Shown here: one piece after another, positions 10,298 through 20,849 of the stretch | How the letters are laid out: every line of letters begins with the position of its first letter | Numbering within the stretch: position 1 is the first letter of the stretch | Source: Candidatus Aenigmatarchaeota archaeon | GTDB taxonomy: Archaea > Aenigmatarchaeota > Aenigmatarchaeia > CG10238-14 > SCSR01 | Reading direction: 5' to 3' | Assembly (NCBI GenBank): GCA_016187385.1 | Contig: JACPJU010000001.1 | Location: 268,010 to 332,009, forward strand | DNA: 64,000 bases | Translations under genes and position numbers: made by a program | Notes under the pieces: generated by a model | Told to the model about the DNA's origin: nothing | What the model saw: only the letters and a program-made list of their open reading frames with translations | Database searches by the model: none

Positions 10298-11117
10298 AGA
10301 GATTGCATCGGAAATTAGAAAATCTTTAGATAAAAAGTTAGACGAATTGAAAATTAGGTATAACAGAGTGCCTAAGCTTTGCACTATATTAGTAGGAAAT
10401 AATGCAAGTTCGAAAATATTTGTTAGAAGAAAGGAGATTGCGGCAAAGGAATTAGGTATTGATTTTCAAAAATATGAGATTTATGGAAGTGCAAGCACGG
10501 AAGATGTTATAAAAATTATTGGAAATTTAAATGAAGATGTAAATTGTAACTCTATATTAATCCAGCTTCCGCTTCCAAATCAAAATACAGAAGAGATATT
10601 GCGATCAATACATCCGAGTAAAGATGTAGATTGTTTACATCCCTTAAATTTAGGGAACTTGATGAGTAAAAAAGATGACATACTGTTACCGCCAGTTGTT
10701 TCGGCTATTATGGAATTCATAGGAAATGATTTGAAAGGTAAAAAAATAACAGTTGTTGGTAGTGGAAGATTAGTTGGATCACCATTGAGTATATATTTAA
10801 TGAATAAAGGTGCTACTGTTTTCGTTTGTAATGAATATACAAAAAACATTGAAATGTATACAAAAGAATCGGACATAGTTGTGAGTTGTGCAGGAGTCCC
10901 AAAATTAATTAAAACTGATATGGTAAAACAGGGCGCAAAAATTATAGATGCGGGTATAAGTCAAGTTGATGGTATCATAACGGGAGACGTTGATTATGAG
11001 AATGTGAGCAAGAAGGCAGAAGTCACACCTGTTCCTGGAGGGGTGGGACCGGTGACTGTGGAGATGCTTCTGAAAAATACTTTGTACTTATTCGAAGAGC
11101 AGATGAAAATCATATAA
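10281..11117 (+). CDS. folD: Bifunctional methylenetetrahydrofolate dehydrogenase/cyclohydrolase
   Basis: ILIQLPLPNQNTEEILRSIHPSKDVDCLHPLN; VVGSGRLVGSPLSIYL; VTPVPGGVGPVTVEMLLKNTL. Confidence 0.95.
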   Translation: MRTNGKEIASEIRKSLDKKLDELKIRYNRVPKLCTILVGNNASSKIFVRRKEIAAKELGIDFQKYEIYGSASTEDVIKIIGNLNEDVNCNSILIQLPLPNQNTEEILRSIHPSKDVDCLHPLNLGNLMSKKDDILLPPVVSAIMEFIGNDLKGKKITVVGSGRLVGSPLSIYLMNKGATVFVCNEYTKNIEMYTKESDIVVSCAGVPKLIKTDMVKQGAKIIDAGISQVDGIITGDVDYENVSKKAEVTPVPGGVGPVTVEMLLKNTLYLFEEQMKII

Positions 11118-11127
11118 TATTGAAATT

Positions 11128-12213
11128 CTATAACAAACCTTCACTTTGAAGGAATTTATAAACTTCTTCGGCTGCTAGTTCATTTCCATTAACATTGAGA
11201 TGCGTGTCTATTGAATAGAAAAGTTGGGTATTTTCAGAATGTTTTCTAAATGAATGTGTTAGATCTATGCATGTTAATGCGTTTTCTTGACAAATTTGAT
11301 AAATTGTATTTGTGTAATAATCTAGATTTATCTCGTTAAAACCTGGTATTTTGTCTGAAATCAAATGACCGTATACCTGTTCCTTGCTTGGCATTATAAC
11401 CACTATCATTTTGGCATTTATGGAATCGGATAAATTTTTAATTCGAATCAAAGAATCCTCTGTTATCACCAGACCTTTTTTAACTGACTCACTCTCTATA
11501 GTTTCTTTGCGTGGAAGGAGTTCAGGTTGAAATGTGAAATTGAACTTGTCATCGTTGTAAGTTATGCTTGTCGAACTTGGTGAATCCAGCACTTGGTATT
11601 TGAAATATCTCACGAGACTATATGTTTTGGTGTTCCATAAAAGCCAATTTCTAACCTCTCTCATTTTAGGTGTAAGAAGATAATTACCGTCTATGTCATT
11701 GAAATAAAACTGGACAACAACTAATTCTGGCTTGAGTTCTGTCCCGTATTTTTCCATTTGTTTCTCTGATTGTAATGTAGAATATCCGGAAACCCCCATA
11801 TTTATAAAATCTTTTCCTGTTTTTGATTCAAGTTTTTCCACCCAAGTATCAGTCATATTTACGGCGCCAAAAGTGAAAGAGTCTCCAAGCACAATAGCAT
11901 AAACAGAATCATTGGTTCCATCGTCTCTGAATCCAACATCATCTAAACCCAAATCATTGGTTTGGACACTTATCGTATCCCCGTCAGATAGTATGATGCT
12001 AGCATCGACATCCGGCTTTAACTTCCACAATGTGAAAGAGTCGTACTCCATTATTCGTAACGGATTTGGTCCTTGTTTATATATATTTGATTCAGGGAAA
12101 ATCCATGACGCTATTTGGAATATTATTTCTATGGCTATGACAGATAATACAGCTACGAGAATTATGCCAATTGTAGTATAAACTATTTTTTTGCGCGTAT
12201 TGATTTTTTCCAT
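11128..12213 (-). CDS. Membrane-anchored SGNH/GDSL-type hydrolase
   Basis: N-terminal TM; VLGDSFTFGAVN, YFNDIDGNYLL, STDTHLN-type DxxH near C-terminus (YSIDTHLNVNGNELAAEEV). Confidence 0.75.
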   Translation of the reverse strand: MEKINTRKKIVYTTIGIILVAVLSVIAIEIIFQIASWIFPESNIYKQGPNPLRIMEYDSFTLWKLKPDVDASIILSDGDTISVQTNDLGLDDVGFRDDGTNDSVYAIVLGDSFTFGAVNMTDTWVEKLESKTGKDFINMGVSGYSTLQSEKQMEKYGTELKPELVVVQFYFNDIDGNYLLTPKMREVRNWLLWNTKTYSLVRYFKYQVLDSPSSTSITYNDDKFNFTFQPELLPRKETIESESVKKGLVITEDSLIRIKNLSDSINAKMIVVIMPSKEQVYGHLISDKIPGFNEINLDYYTNTIYQICQENALTCIDLTHSFRKHSENTQLFYSIDTHLNVNGNELAAEEVYKFLQSEGLL

Positions 12214-12295
12214 TTTGACACTTAATATTTCATTAGTTGACTATTTAAGATGATAAATTCCGTACGAAAATAAAACTTAAATTGTTATAAGTTAA

Positions 12296-13192
12296 GTGGG
12301 TGTTATGACTGTACCAAAAGTGTCAATAGTAATACCGAGCTATAATGGAAAGAACCTTACGGTAAACTTGCTGAATTCGATAAAGGAAACCGTATACAAA
12401 GATTACGAAGTGATCGTAGTTGACAATGGTTCTGATGATGGGTGTTATGAATATGTGAAAGAACATTTTCCGGATGCGAAAGCCGTAAAAATTAAAATAA
12501 ACCGAGGTGTTACGGGAGCTTGGAATGAAGGGATAAAAAACAGTAGAGGCAGGTACATAGTTGTAATGAATAATGATATGATTGTAGATCCGAACTGGCT
12601 GACAGAACTTGTTAAAGTCGCCGAGTCTGACAATAAGATTGGGATTGTCGGCAGTGTTCTGATGGATTTCAATTCGGCAAAGACTGACGTTATTCAGAGA
12701 CTTGGATATGTGGAAATCGACAAAGTAATTTTGAAATTCGTACCTGTAGCGAAGGATGAAATATATAGGAACCAGTTTCCGGATGTTTTAAAAGTTGACC
12801 ATACGTTCGGTCTAGTTAAAAGAGAAGTAATTGATAAGATCGTAGAGTTTGATGAGAAGAATTTCATGTCATGGGACGAGGTAGACTTTTGTTATCGAGC
12901 TAAGAAGTTTGGTTACACGACTGTAACAGCCACTAAATCAAAAATATATCATATTGGAAGTGTGACAGTGAAAAAAGAACCGTACATAAGAGTTTTCCAT
13001 TATCATAAAAATAGGATTAGATTCATGCTCAAAAACCTTTCTTTGTTTAGGAAACTCGTGAATGTACCTCTGACATTGGTATACTATATGTTTGAGATTA
13101 TGTTTCGTTTGGTAAGGGGGGATTCTCAATATAGTAGAGCAGTTTTGAATGGAATTTTTTGGAACATAAAAAACGTTAGGGATTATATTTGA
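12296..13192 (+). CDS. Glycosyltransferase family 2
   Basis: VSIVIPSYNGKNLTVNLLNSI, VVMNNDMIVDPNW. Confidence 0.9.
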   Translation: MGVMTVPKVSIVIPSYNGKNLTVNLLNSIKETVYKDYEVIVVDNGSDDGCYEYVKEHFPDAKAVKIKINRGVTGAWNEGIKNSRGRYIVVMNNDMIVDPNWLTELVKVAESDNKIGIVGSVLMDFNSAKTDVIQRLGYVEIDKVILKFVPVAKDEIYRNQFPDVLKVDHTFGLVKREVIDKIVEFDEKNFMSWDEVDFCYRAKKFGYTTVTATKSKIYHIGSVTVKKEPYIRVFHYHKNRIRFMLKNLSLFRKLVNVPLTLVYYMFEIMFRLVRGDSQYSRAVLNGIFWNIKNVRDYI

Positions 13193-14316
13193 TTGTTGAA
13201 GAACTGTTTTATTTTGTCTACTACAAATCTAATTTGTTCCTCTGTCAACTCGGGATACATGGGCATGCTTAAAATATCTTGACACACTTCCTCGGTAACA
13301 GGAAAATCACCCCGTTTATATCCTAAATTCTTGTACGCGGGTTGAAGATGCAATGGTATGGGATAGTAAATTTGTGTAGTTATTTCGTTCTGCTTCAAAA
13401 ATTCGGCCAGATCGTCCCTTTTTTTGTTCCTTACCATTATCGTGTAAACATAAAACACATGCTTCGAATATTCCGCCACAAATGGTACTACAACACTGTC
13501 TTTCAATTCTGCCAATAAGTCATTGTACAGTTTTGCATTTTCTATTCTCTTTTTGTTAAAGTCTTCTAAGAATTTCAACTTTACATTAAGAACAGCCGCT
13601 TGTATATCAGACATCCTGTAATTAAAACCTACAACATTGTATTCGTATTTCTTGTTTTTCCCCCTTCCATGATCTAGTAGCATGGTTGATATTGAAGCTA
13701 TTTTTTCATTGTTGGTTACAATGCAACCTGCGTCGCCAAATGACCCCAAATTCTTTGCTGGATAAAAACTGAAACATCCTACATCGCTTATAGGCACTCG
13801 TTTACCATCATATTCAGAACCGTGTGCTTGTGCACAATCTTCAACAACAATCAGATTATGTTTTTCAGCAATTTCCATTATAGGTTTCATGTCAGATGGT
13901 TGACCATACAAATGCACAGGTAAAATAACTTTGGTCTTCTGAGAGATGTGACTTTCTATTTTATTGACATCCATGTTGAACGTATTTCCATCTATATCTA
14001 CAAACTTTGGAGTCAGACCGACGTTAACAATAGATTCTGCTGTTGCAGTAAAAGTATTCGATACAGTGATAACTTCGTCATTGTGGTTTAGATTTAAACT
14101 ACGAAGAGCAAGTTCCAATGCCGTTGTGCCTGAACTACATCCAACACAAAAATTAGCCCCGCAAAATTTCGCGAAATCTTTTTCAAACACACCCAAAGTA
14201 CTTCCTCTCAAGAATTCTGAAGTGTCTATAATGTTTTCTATAGATTTGATAATCTCATTCTTCAACAACGAATGTTGTATCTTCAAGTCAACTAGTGGGA
14301 CTTTCATTTCAATCAT
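13183..14316 (-). CDS. DegT/DnrJ/EryC1 sugar aminotransferase (WbpE-like)
   Basis: GCSSGTTALELALRSL, VEDCAQAHGSEYDGKRV, SFYPAKNLGSFGDAG. Confidence 0.92.
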   Translation of the reverse strand: MIEMKVPLVDLKIQHSLLKNEIIKSIENIIDTSEFLRGSTLGVFEKDFAKFCGANFCVGCSSGTTALELALRSLNLNHNDEVITVSNTFTATAESIVNVGLTPKFVDIDGNTFNMDVNKIESHISQKTKVILPVHLYGQPSDMKPIMEIAEKHNLIVVEDCAQAHGSEYDGKRVPISDVGCFSFYPAKNLGSFGDAGCIVTNNEKIASISTMLLDHGRGKNKKYEYNVVGFNYRMSDIQAAVLNVKLKFLEDFNKKRIENAKLYNDLLAELKDSVVVPFVAEYSKHVFYVYTIMVRNKKRDDLAEFLKQNEITTQIYYPIPLHLQPAYKNLGYKRGDFPVTEEVCQDILSMPMYPELTEEQIRFVVDKIKQFFNNQI

Positions 14317-14943
14317 TTAGATATTGTAAACGGGTCTCCCGTCAGGGAAATTTATTTCTCGTATATCTTTTATGACTTTTCCTGGTCTTCCTATAACCAC
14401 TTTGAAAGGTGGAACGTCTTTTGTTACTAAAGAACCGGCTCCTATTAACGAATTTTCACCAATTGTAACACCCGGCATTATTATTGCCCTCGCTGCAATT
14501 ATTGCTCCTTTTTTTATGACAGACCCCCTTAACCTTTCTTTTTCACCGGGAGAATACGGATATTTAGAATTCAAAAAATAAACTCCTGGACTAATTCTGC
14601 AATCGTCTTCTATGACTGTATTCTCGAATATATGAACATCTGAATGAAGCTTTACGTTGTTTCCTATTTTTACATTGAATGCAACTTCGCTGCCTATGCC
14701 TATGCTCACATCATTTCCTATCTCGTTCGATTGGCGTATAACTACAGAGTGGCCGGTTTTGAAGTTGTTTCCTATCTTGTTTCCAGAGTAAATCACGCTA
14801 AAGGAACGTATTGTAGAATTGTCGCCTATAATAGTTTCAAGTTCACCGGACTTCTTACCGACAGGTGGTTTGCCTATTATAACGAACTCCTCCAATTCAA
14901 CGTCCTTTCCAAGTTTTACGTTTTCATATACTATTTTGTTCAT
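14317..14943 (-). CDS. Left-handed beta-helix acyltransferase (WbpD-like)
   Basis: Hexapeptide repeats throughout; [34 protein letters not shown]. Confidence 0.88.
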   Translation of the reverse strand: MNKIVYENVKLGKDVELEEFVIIGKPPVGKKSGELETIIGDNSTIRSFSVIYSGNKIGNNFKTGHSVVIRQSNEIGNDVSIGIGSEVAFNVKIGNNVKLHSDVHIFENTVIEDDCRISPGVYFLNSKYPYSPGEKERLRGSVIKKGAIIAARAIIMPGVTIGENSLIGAGSLVTKDVPPFKVVIGRPGKVIKDIREINFPDGRPVYNI

Positions 14944-15884
14944 ATTTCCAATTCCCGGCCCAATTTGGCTGAATCAAGAGCACGCTCACATATGCGAGTT
15001 GTATATATCTCTTCCTCTCCAAGTTTTCTCATTTCAGAATTTTCACTCGAATTCAAAAAGTTCTTTATCATCTCTTTCAAAGGTTCTTTCTTCTCCAAAT
15101 TTATAGTCTCGCTAATCCATTCATTTCCGGAAAGTTTGTATTTTGTTAACATCTGTTCCTTAAAGTCTGCATAAATTGCACCTTTTGTTCCCAAGATAAA
15201 CATATCGCGTTTCTTTTCAGGATGAAGGCAGCTCAATTCCAGTGTAGCATGAAATTTCTCGTATCCGAGAGTGATGGTTGCAGAGTCCTCGAGATTCGGA
15301 TCTAGCTGGTTTGTTTTTTTACATAAAACTGTTAGAGGTCGCTCGCCTAGAATGAAATTCAAAATATCTATCAAGTGAACGGACAGATTGAATATGACAC
15401 CGGAATCACTACGTGGTGGGTTGGGTTGTATGTATCTAGAATTTATAGCCCTCAACTCTCCCAATTCTGGTAATAATTTCTTGAGTTCGGTTGTGACTGG
15501 GTTGAAACGGAAAAGGTATCCTATATGGAGAATTAAATTCTTGTCTTTTGCCAGTTTCACCAATTCCTCGGCTTCCCTTGAATACAGAACAAATGGCTTC
15601 TCGACTAAAACGTTTATGTTCTCCAACAGGCACGATTTAACAATCTGATAGTGAAAATTGGTCGGGACGACTATACTGACATTATCCACGTTTTTAATGA
15701 GCTCTGTATAATCACTAAAAAAATTTACACCAAATTCTTCGGCTATGCTCCTTCTTGAGACATCCTTATCTGAAATTCCTACAAAATCCGCGTGCTCTGG
15801 GCGAAGCTCGCTATATATTCTGGCATGGTTAACCCCCCATTTACCGGTTCCGATAACTCCAACCTTTTTTACCATCTTCTTCAT
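14940..15884 (-). CDS. Gfo/Idh/MocA oxidoreductase (WbpB-like)
   Basis: [29 protein letters not shown] (EKP motif). Confidence 0.9.
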   Translation of the reverse strand: MKKMVKKVGVIGTGKWGVNHARIYSELRPEHADFVGISDKDVSRRSIAEEFGVNFFSDYTELIKNVDNVSIVVPTNFHYQIVKSCLLENINVLVEKPFVLYSREAEELVKLAKDKNLILHIGYLFRFNPVTTELKKLLPELGELRAINSRYIQPNPPRSDSGVIFNLSVHLIDILNFILGERPLTVLCKKTNQLDPNLEDSATITLGYEKFHATLELSCLHPEKKRDMFILGTKGAIYADFKEQMLTKYKLSGNEWISETINLEKKEPLKEMIKNFLNSSENSEMRKLGEEEIYTTRICERALDSAKLGRELEI

Positions 15885-15961
15885 ATTTGATTACTATTTA
15901 AAATTTTATAAGTCTATTATTCTTAGGTTACATCTGAGATAGGATTTAATTCGCGATAAAC

Positions 15962-16408
15962 ATGAAAATGTTAATACCGGTCAGCCCTGGCGGGCATTTG
16001 ACACAAAGTGTGTTTTTGGCAGAAAAACTGAAGGGTTACGACTTGACTTTTGTTACAGCATATTCTGCAAAATTCAGGAGTCCTACTAAAAAATGGAAAT
16101 TTCGATTTGTTATAAATCCAGATAGATATTTGCTCAAATTCATGGTCCTAATTTTCCAGTCATTATGGATTTTGTTAAGGGAGAACCCGAAGGTTATAGT
16201 CTCAACGGGTTCAAACATCCCGATACCGTTTTTTATTATAGGCAAATTGATGGGTAAAAAATTGATCTATATAGAGAGTTTTTCCAGAGTTAAAACACCG
16301 TCTTTGTCTGGGAGAATTCTTTACCGATTTTCGGACTTGTTTTTTGTACAATGGGAAACAATGAAGAAGAGTTATCCTAATGCTATATACGCGGGGAGGT
16401 TAGCATGA
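15962..16408 (+). CDS. Alg14/PssD-like glycosyltransferase membrane subunit
   Basis: MLIPVSPGGHLTQSVFLAEKL; IVSTGSNIPIPFFIIGKLMGKKLIYIESFSRV; adjacent to Alg13-like gene. Confidence 0.85.
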   Translation: MKMLIPVSPGGHLTQSVFLAEKLKGYDLTFVTAYSAKFRSPTKKWKFRFVINPDRYLLKFMVLIFQSLWILLRENPKVIVSTGSNIPIPFFIIGKLMGKKLIYIESFSRVKTPSLSGRILYRFSDLFFVQWETMKKSYPNAIYAGRLA

Positions 16409-16851
16409 TTTTTGTAATTTCTGGTTGGTTTTTCGACGACTTGCTGGAAGAAATGGATAGGATAGCACCGAAATTGAAGGAGCATGTTATTGCACAAATA
16501 GGCAACAGTAAATACATACCTAAAAATATGAAATGGTTCAGATTCCATGATTCATTCTATACATACTACAAAAAGTCGGATGTTGTCATATCGCATTATG
16601 GTGCCGGCACGATATTCGAAGTGTTAAGATTGGGAAAAAAACTGATTTGCATAGAAAACCCAGAAATGATACGAAATCCAGACATTGTCGACGAATTAAG
16701 CAGACTTGGTTACCTGATGAAGTGCAAAAACGTTAGAGATTTGGAAGCCTGCATTAAGAAATCGAAGAATTTCAAATTCAAGAAATACGAGTCTCCTGAA
16801 TGTAAAATACCAGAAAAGATTGATGAATTTGTGAAAAATTCCGGTATTTAG
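16405..16851 (+). CDS. Alg13/PssE-like glycosyltransferase catalytic subunit (GT28 C-terminal type)
   Basis: DVVISHYGAGTIFEVLRLGKKLICI; 4-nt overlap with Alg14-like gene. Confidence 0.85.
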   Translation: MIFVISGWFFDDLLEEMDRIAPKLKEHVIAQIGNSKYIPKNMKWFRFHDSFYTYYKKSDVVISHYGAGTIFEVLRLGKKLICIENPEMIRNPDIVDELSRLGYLMKCKNVRDLEACIKKSKNFKFKKYESPECKIPEKIDEFVKNSGI

Positions 16852-16856
16852 ACAAA

Positions 16857-18119
16857 TCAACTGTATATTGAATTCATCACCTGTTCGATAGAAGTCATTA
16901 AAGCACCTTCAGATTTTCCTTTTTTCAGTATCCATTCATATACTTTGAGGTTTAGATCATCATATTTTTCGATGTTAAATCTACTGGGGTGATAATTAAC
17001 CACGAAAACTGAGTGCGTTGATTTTAAAATTTTGAAAGTATCTTCCAGGTATTTTGTAACAGTCTTGAAGTCTTTCACCTGAGTGTCCATTAGGGTCTGA
17101 GGTATTTCCTTAATCCCTAGAATTCTGTCACCTGCTATGACGTTAAACGGGTAAGATGTACCGAACCTGAATCCATATTGGTCTATATATCCGAACGTTG
17201 AATCATATGAAAACCCAGATTTTTCCAATTCAACAAGTGTTTCGGGAAATCCGCCTCTTAAATAATGCGTCCTAACGCCATTTATTTCTGCATGCCTGCT
17301 CAGAATAGATTTTTCCATCTGTATATGATTTTGATCCAATGGTATGAAGGACGGGTGTAATCCTATTTCTTGACCTTTCAACAATTGAAACGTAGCTTTA
17401 GCAAGTTGTCCATTGATGTCAAAATCGGAATCTTTTCTACTCACTAGAAAAAACCAACTAGAATCTGCATTGTATTTTCTTTCCAGATCAAGAACACTTT
17501 GAATCTGATAGTCATTGTTTTTTCCCGAAAATACGCCCTTAATCAATCCTAAAGCTTTTTTTATTTTGAGGTGTGGAATATTTCTAAGGGACTGGTATGC
17601 ATACGTTTTCGAGCGTAACAATCTATCTTCACCAAGCCTGTCAATATCATGGGTCAAGCAGATTGCAAATTCCTTGTTTTTGAATTTCTTTTTTTCAAGT
17701 TTGATGCCGCTTTCTTTCAGTACGGTATACACATTTTCTATGAGTATGTCTATTGAAGGTTCTGCAATCTTTGAATTCACATGTTTGTGTCTAATTCTAC
17801 CATGTTTGTCTTTTCTCGCATTTTTCTCATGTTGAAGGGTTAAATGGTCATAAAGCTCTCTTGGAAGATCGAAATTAAACTCTACAATACTTTTACCATT
17901 TACTTTCTTTTTTGAAAAATTTGGTTCTCCGTATTTTATCTGACATTTTCTGTAGCCAAAATCAATATCTTGCGGTTTGGAACTTGAATGTACGTCCTTA
18001 AACTTAACTATACAGTCATCTAATATTATTTCATTGTTTTTAATTTTGAACTTGGTTGAAAAGCGCTGAAATGCCCACTGTAGTAAAAATTTGCTAATGT
18101 CTGGATTCAAACGGACCAC
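16857..18119 (-). CDS. Polysaccharide deacetylase-like protein
   Basis: ICLTHDIDRLGED, EIGLHPSF, RGGFPETLVELEKSGFSYDSTFGY. Confidence 0.75.
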   Translation of the reverse strand: MVRLNPDISKFLLQWAFQRFSTKFKIKNNEIILDDCIVKFKDVHSSSKPQDIDFGYRKCQIKYGEPNFSKKKVNGKSIVEFNFDLPRELYDHLTLQHEKNARKDKHGRIRHKHVNSKIAEPSIDILIENVYTVLKESGIKLEKKKFKNKEFAICLTHDIDRLGEDRLLRSKTYAYQSLRNIPHLKIKKALGLIKGVFSGKNNDYQIQSVLDLERKYNADSSWFFLVSRKDSDFDINGQLAKATFQLLKGQEIGLHPSFIPLDQNHIQMEKSILSRHAEINGVRTHYLRGGFPETLVELEKSGFSYDSTFGYIDQYGFRFGTSYPFNVIAGDRILGIKEIPQTLMDTQVKDFKTVTKYLEDTFKILKSTHSVFVVNYHPSRFNIEKYDDLNLKVYEWILKKGKSEGALMTSIEQVMNSIYS

Positions 18120-18169
18120 TTTTTAATAGTTATTATGCGATGATTTTAAATAATTTGTGATAGTTGAGA

Positions 18170-19111
18170 TCACTGAACTCTTTTTGACATCGGGTTTATT
18201 CCCGGTATGCATGGTAGGATACCGCACATAATGAGATATTTGTTTACTGCCTTCGTGTCTGAAATCTTAGAAGAATGAACACAAAACCAGTTTTTGACCT
18301 TTGTATAATCATGGGTTGATTTAATTCTAGCGAGCCCTAGACTCGATATTTCGAAAACGTGATAGTTCAAGCTTCTTATTGTGGTGTATAAATCATGAAC
18401 CGTAAACCCCGCTCTCGCTAGAAAAGCTGGGTAACATTCAAGCACAATGCTCGGCATGTACTTGTTTATGTAATTTTTTCCACCGAGTAAAATATTCAGG
18501 TCAGAACCTTCGGCATCTATGAAAATCACCTTTGCATCTTTGATAGAATCTGTTATAGAATCTAGTGTAATGCAATCAGTCTCAATTGTTTGGAATGGCT
18601 GTTCACCATCTGCCATAATGTGAGCCAGTCCCGTAGACTCGTTCAAAGGAACCACAAATTTCACTTTTCCCGACTTCTCGCCTAATGCGAGAGGTGAAAT
18701 CATCACATTATTGTACTGGCTGTTGTCAAAAGTTTCCTTCAGCGAATTCAAGTTGGATGGCAATGGTTCGAAAGCGTAAACTTTACCTTCAGCCCCAAGT
18801 ATATCAGAAAATCCGACGGTCTCTGTTCCTATGTGAGCACCTATTTCGACTATGGTATCACCAGGAGAGCATAATGCGACGGCAACAGCCAGGTTTCTCC
18901 ATTCGTTATATCCGTGTGTGCTGAATCTGTAGGCGTGCGGGTCATTTAGACTGTTTGTCAACGGGGAACCAGTTTGTGACCTGACGGTAAATGCATATTT
19001 GTCATACACTGATAATACACGTGGGTATAGAAAATCTCGTACTTTTTGGGATATTATAGGAGGCAAAATCCTACATAAATGCCGGGCTATAACGAAACGT
19101 AACCTTTTCAT
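18170..19111 (-). CDS. FkbM-family methyltransferase
   Basis: DTIVEIGAHIGTETVGFSD, VYAFEPLPSNLNSLKE, IFIDAEGSDLNILLGG. Confidence 0.87.
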   Translation of the reverse strand: MKRLRFVIARHLCRILPPIISQKVRDFLYPRVLSVYDKYAFTVRSQTGSPLTNSLNDPHAYRFSTHGYNEWRNLAVAVALCSPGDTIVEIGAHIGTETVGFSDILGAEGKVYAFEPLPSNLNSLKETFDNSQYNNVMISPLALGEKSGKVKFVVPLNESTGLAHIMADGEQPFQTIETDCITLDSITDSIKDAKVIFIDAEGSDLNILLGGKNYINKYMPSIVLECYPAFLARAGFTVHDLYTTIRSLNYHVFEISSLGLARIKSTHDYTKVKNWFCVHSSKISDTKAVNKYLIMCGILPCIPGINPMSKRVQ

Positions 19112-19246
19112 GGATTCACATTTATGTGTATGATTTTAATCTTATAATCTTAAAAGTACCTCTGTAATGCGTATTTAAATTTTCGTTCGATAATCATAAT
19201 GTGACAAAATTGAGATGTCTGAAGACATGGTAACAAGTGGTAGAAA

Positions 19247-20119
19247 ATGAAAATTCATGTTACAGGAGCAAATGGTCTTTTGGCCAAGTACGTCATTGAT
19301 GCGTGTAAGATATTTGGCACGGTTGACGGAACCGATGTCGACACTATGGACATAACAAATTTCGAAAATGTGCTTTCACATCTAAAAAATAACACACCAG
19401 ATGTTATAGTGCATTTGGCCGCACTTCAGGGCAGGACAGCCAGTCGCGAAAATCCGTCCAAATTTTTCACTGTAAACGTGTCAGGAACTCTGAACTTGAT
19501 GGAAGCGTGTCGCCAACTTGGTATCAAAAAATTCGTCCTCATGTCTTCTTTAACAGTACATGGAAAGAGTGAAATTCCTGTCGACGAAAACTCTCCGATA
19601 TTACCACTCCATCCTTATGGTGCCAGCAAGGCCGCTGCCGAATTGGTTGTCAGGTCATATTCAAAGTCATTCGGTATACATGCCTTCATAATGAGACCAA
19701 ATTACATTTCAGGTAAAATATATGATAGCTATAAGGAAAATATAATTTACAATTTTGTCGACAACATCGAAACCAATGGTCTTGTTGAATTGGCTGGTGA
19801 CGGACGCTTTCAAAGGGAATGGGTACATGCGAGTGATATAGCAGAAGCGATAAAGCTTGCTTTGTTATCTGAAATTGATGGGTGCGAGACATTTATCTTG
19901 TCCGAGACTGAGAATAGGATAAGCATGATGGAATTGACAAATAAAATTATCAAACTTGCTGGAAAGGGGCGAATTGCCACCAAACCTGAAATAGAAGGGT
20001 TTAGCTTGATATCGTCCAACAAAAAGGCGAAAGAGATGTTGAATTGGAAACCAAAAGTGGGCATAGACGAAATAATTGAGGAAGTTTTTAATGGCTACCG
20101 AGAAAACCACCAGAGATAA
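19247..20119 (+). CDS. NAD-dependent epimerase/dehydratase (SDR)
   Basis: MKIHVTGANGLLAKYVID; YGASKAAAEL. Confidence 0.85.
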   Translation: MKIHVTGANGLLAKYVIDACKIFGTVDGTDVDTMDITNFENVLSHLKNNTPDVIVHLAALQGRTASRENPSKFFTVNVSGTLNLMEACRQLGIKKFVLMSSLTVHGKSEIPVDENSPILPLHPYGASKAAAELVVRSYSKSFGIHAFIMRPNYISGKIYDSYKENIIYNFVDNIETNGLVELAGDGRFQREWVHASDIAEAIKLALLSEIDGCETFILSETENRISMMELTNKIIKLAGKGRIATKPEIEGFSLISSNKKAKEMLNWKPKVGIDEIIEEVFNGYRENHQR

Positions 20120-20849
20120 AGTCATTATAATCACTGGATCCAGCCGCGGAATAGGATACCACTTGGCGAACCGTTTCATAGAATCCGGGTTCAAGGTAAT
20201 TGGGGTAAGCAGGTCTGGAACTAGCATAAAGCACAATAATTTCCAGGATGTGATAATGGACGTCAGCAATTTATCTGAGATAGAAAATCTGGGAAATGAA
20301 ATTGATTTATCATCCGTTCATGGAATAATAAACAATGCTGGTATGCATGGCCCGCTTGGACCATTTGAAAAGAACGACATGACAAAATGGGTGGAAACGT
20401 TTTATGTTAATCTCTTTGGCGGGGCTGCCTTGACGCAGATGTGCATACCGAGCTTGAAGAAAAATAATGGTTTTGTGATTTTCCTTTCTGGCGGTGGATC
20501 AGGATTTGCCAAGCCCAATTTTAGTGCATATAGTGTGAGTAAAACTGCGGTGGTTCGTTTAGCTGAAAATCTGGCAAAAGAATTGAATCCAGATGTTTTC
20601 GTTTACTGCGTCGCACCTGGCTCGAATAGAACAGAAATGCTGGAGGTGGCTATTAAAGCTGGTGACGATGTCAAAGAGAAGGATGTAGTTGATTTTAAAG
20701 AACCTGAGGATTTATGTTTGTTTCTCGCCGATAACAAGGACTTGAGATATTCTGGGAAATTCATACACGTCAAAGACAATTACAAGAACTGGGGAGAAAA
20801 GGAATTTTCTGACGAGATGTACAAATTGCGCAGGTTAAAAGTCTTATGA
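20091..20849 (+). CDS. Short-chain dehydrogenase/reductase
   Basis: IITGSSRGIGYHLANRF, NNAGMHGPLG, YSVSKTAVVRLAENLA; ATG at 20091 preferred over the ORF-track start 20076. Confidence 0.88.
   Translation: MATEKTTRDKVIIITGSSRGIGYHLANRFIESGFKVIGVSRSGTSIKHNNFQDVIMDVSNLSEIENLGNEIDLSSVHGIINNAGMHGPLGPFEKNDMTKWVETFYVNLFGGAALTQMCIPSLKKNNGFVIFLSGGGSGFAKPNFSAYSVSKTAVVRLAENLAKELNPDVFVYCVAPGSNRTEMLEVAIKAGDDVKEKDVVDFKEPEDLCLFLADNKDLRYSGKFIHVKDNYKNWGEKEFSDEMYKLRRLKVL

Noticed and set aside
14644-15174. 176-aa plus-strand ORF
   Set aside because: Antisense to the LbH acyltransferase and Gfo/Idh genes; no recognisable motif.
19865-20269. 134-aa minus-strand ORF
   Set aside because: Antisense to the SDR pair at 19247-20849.
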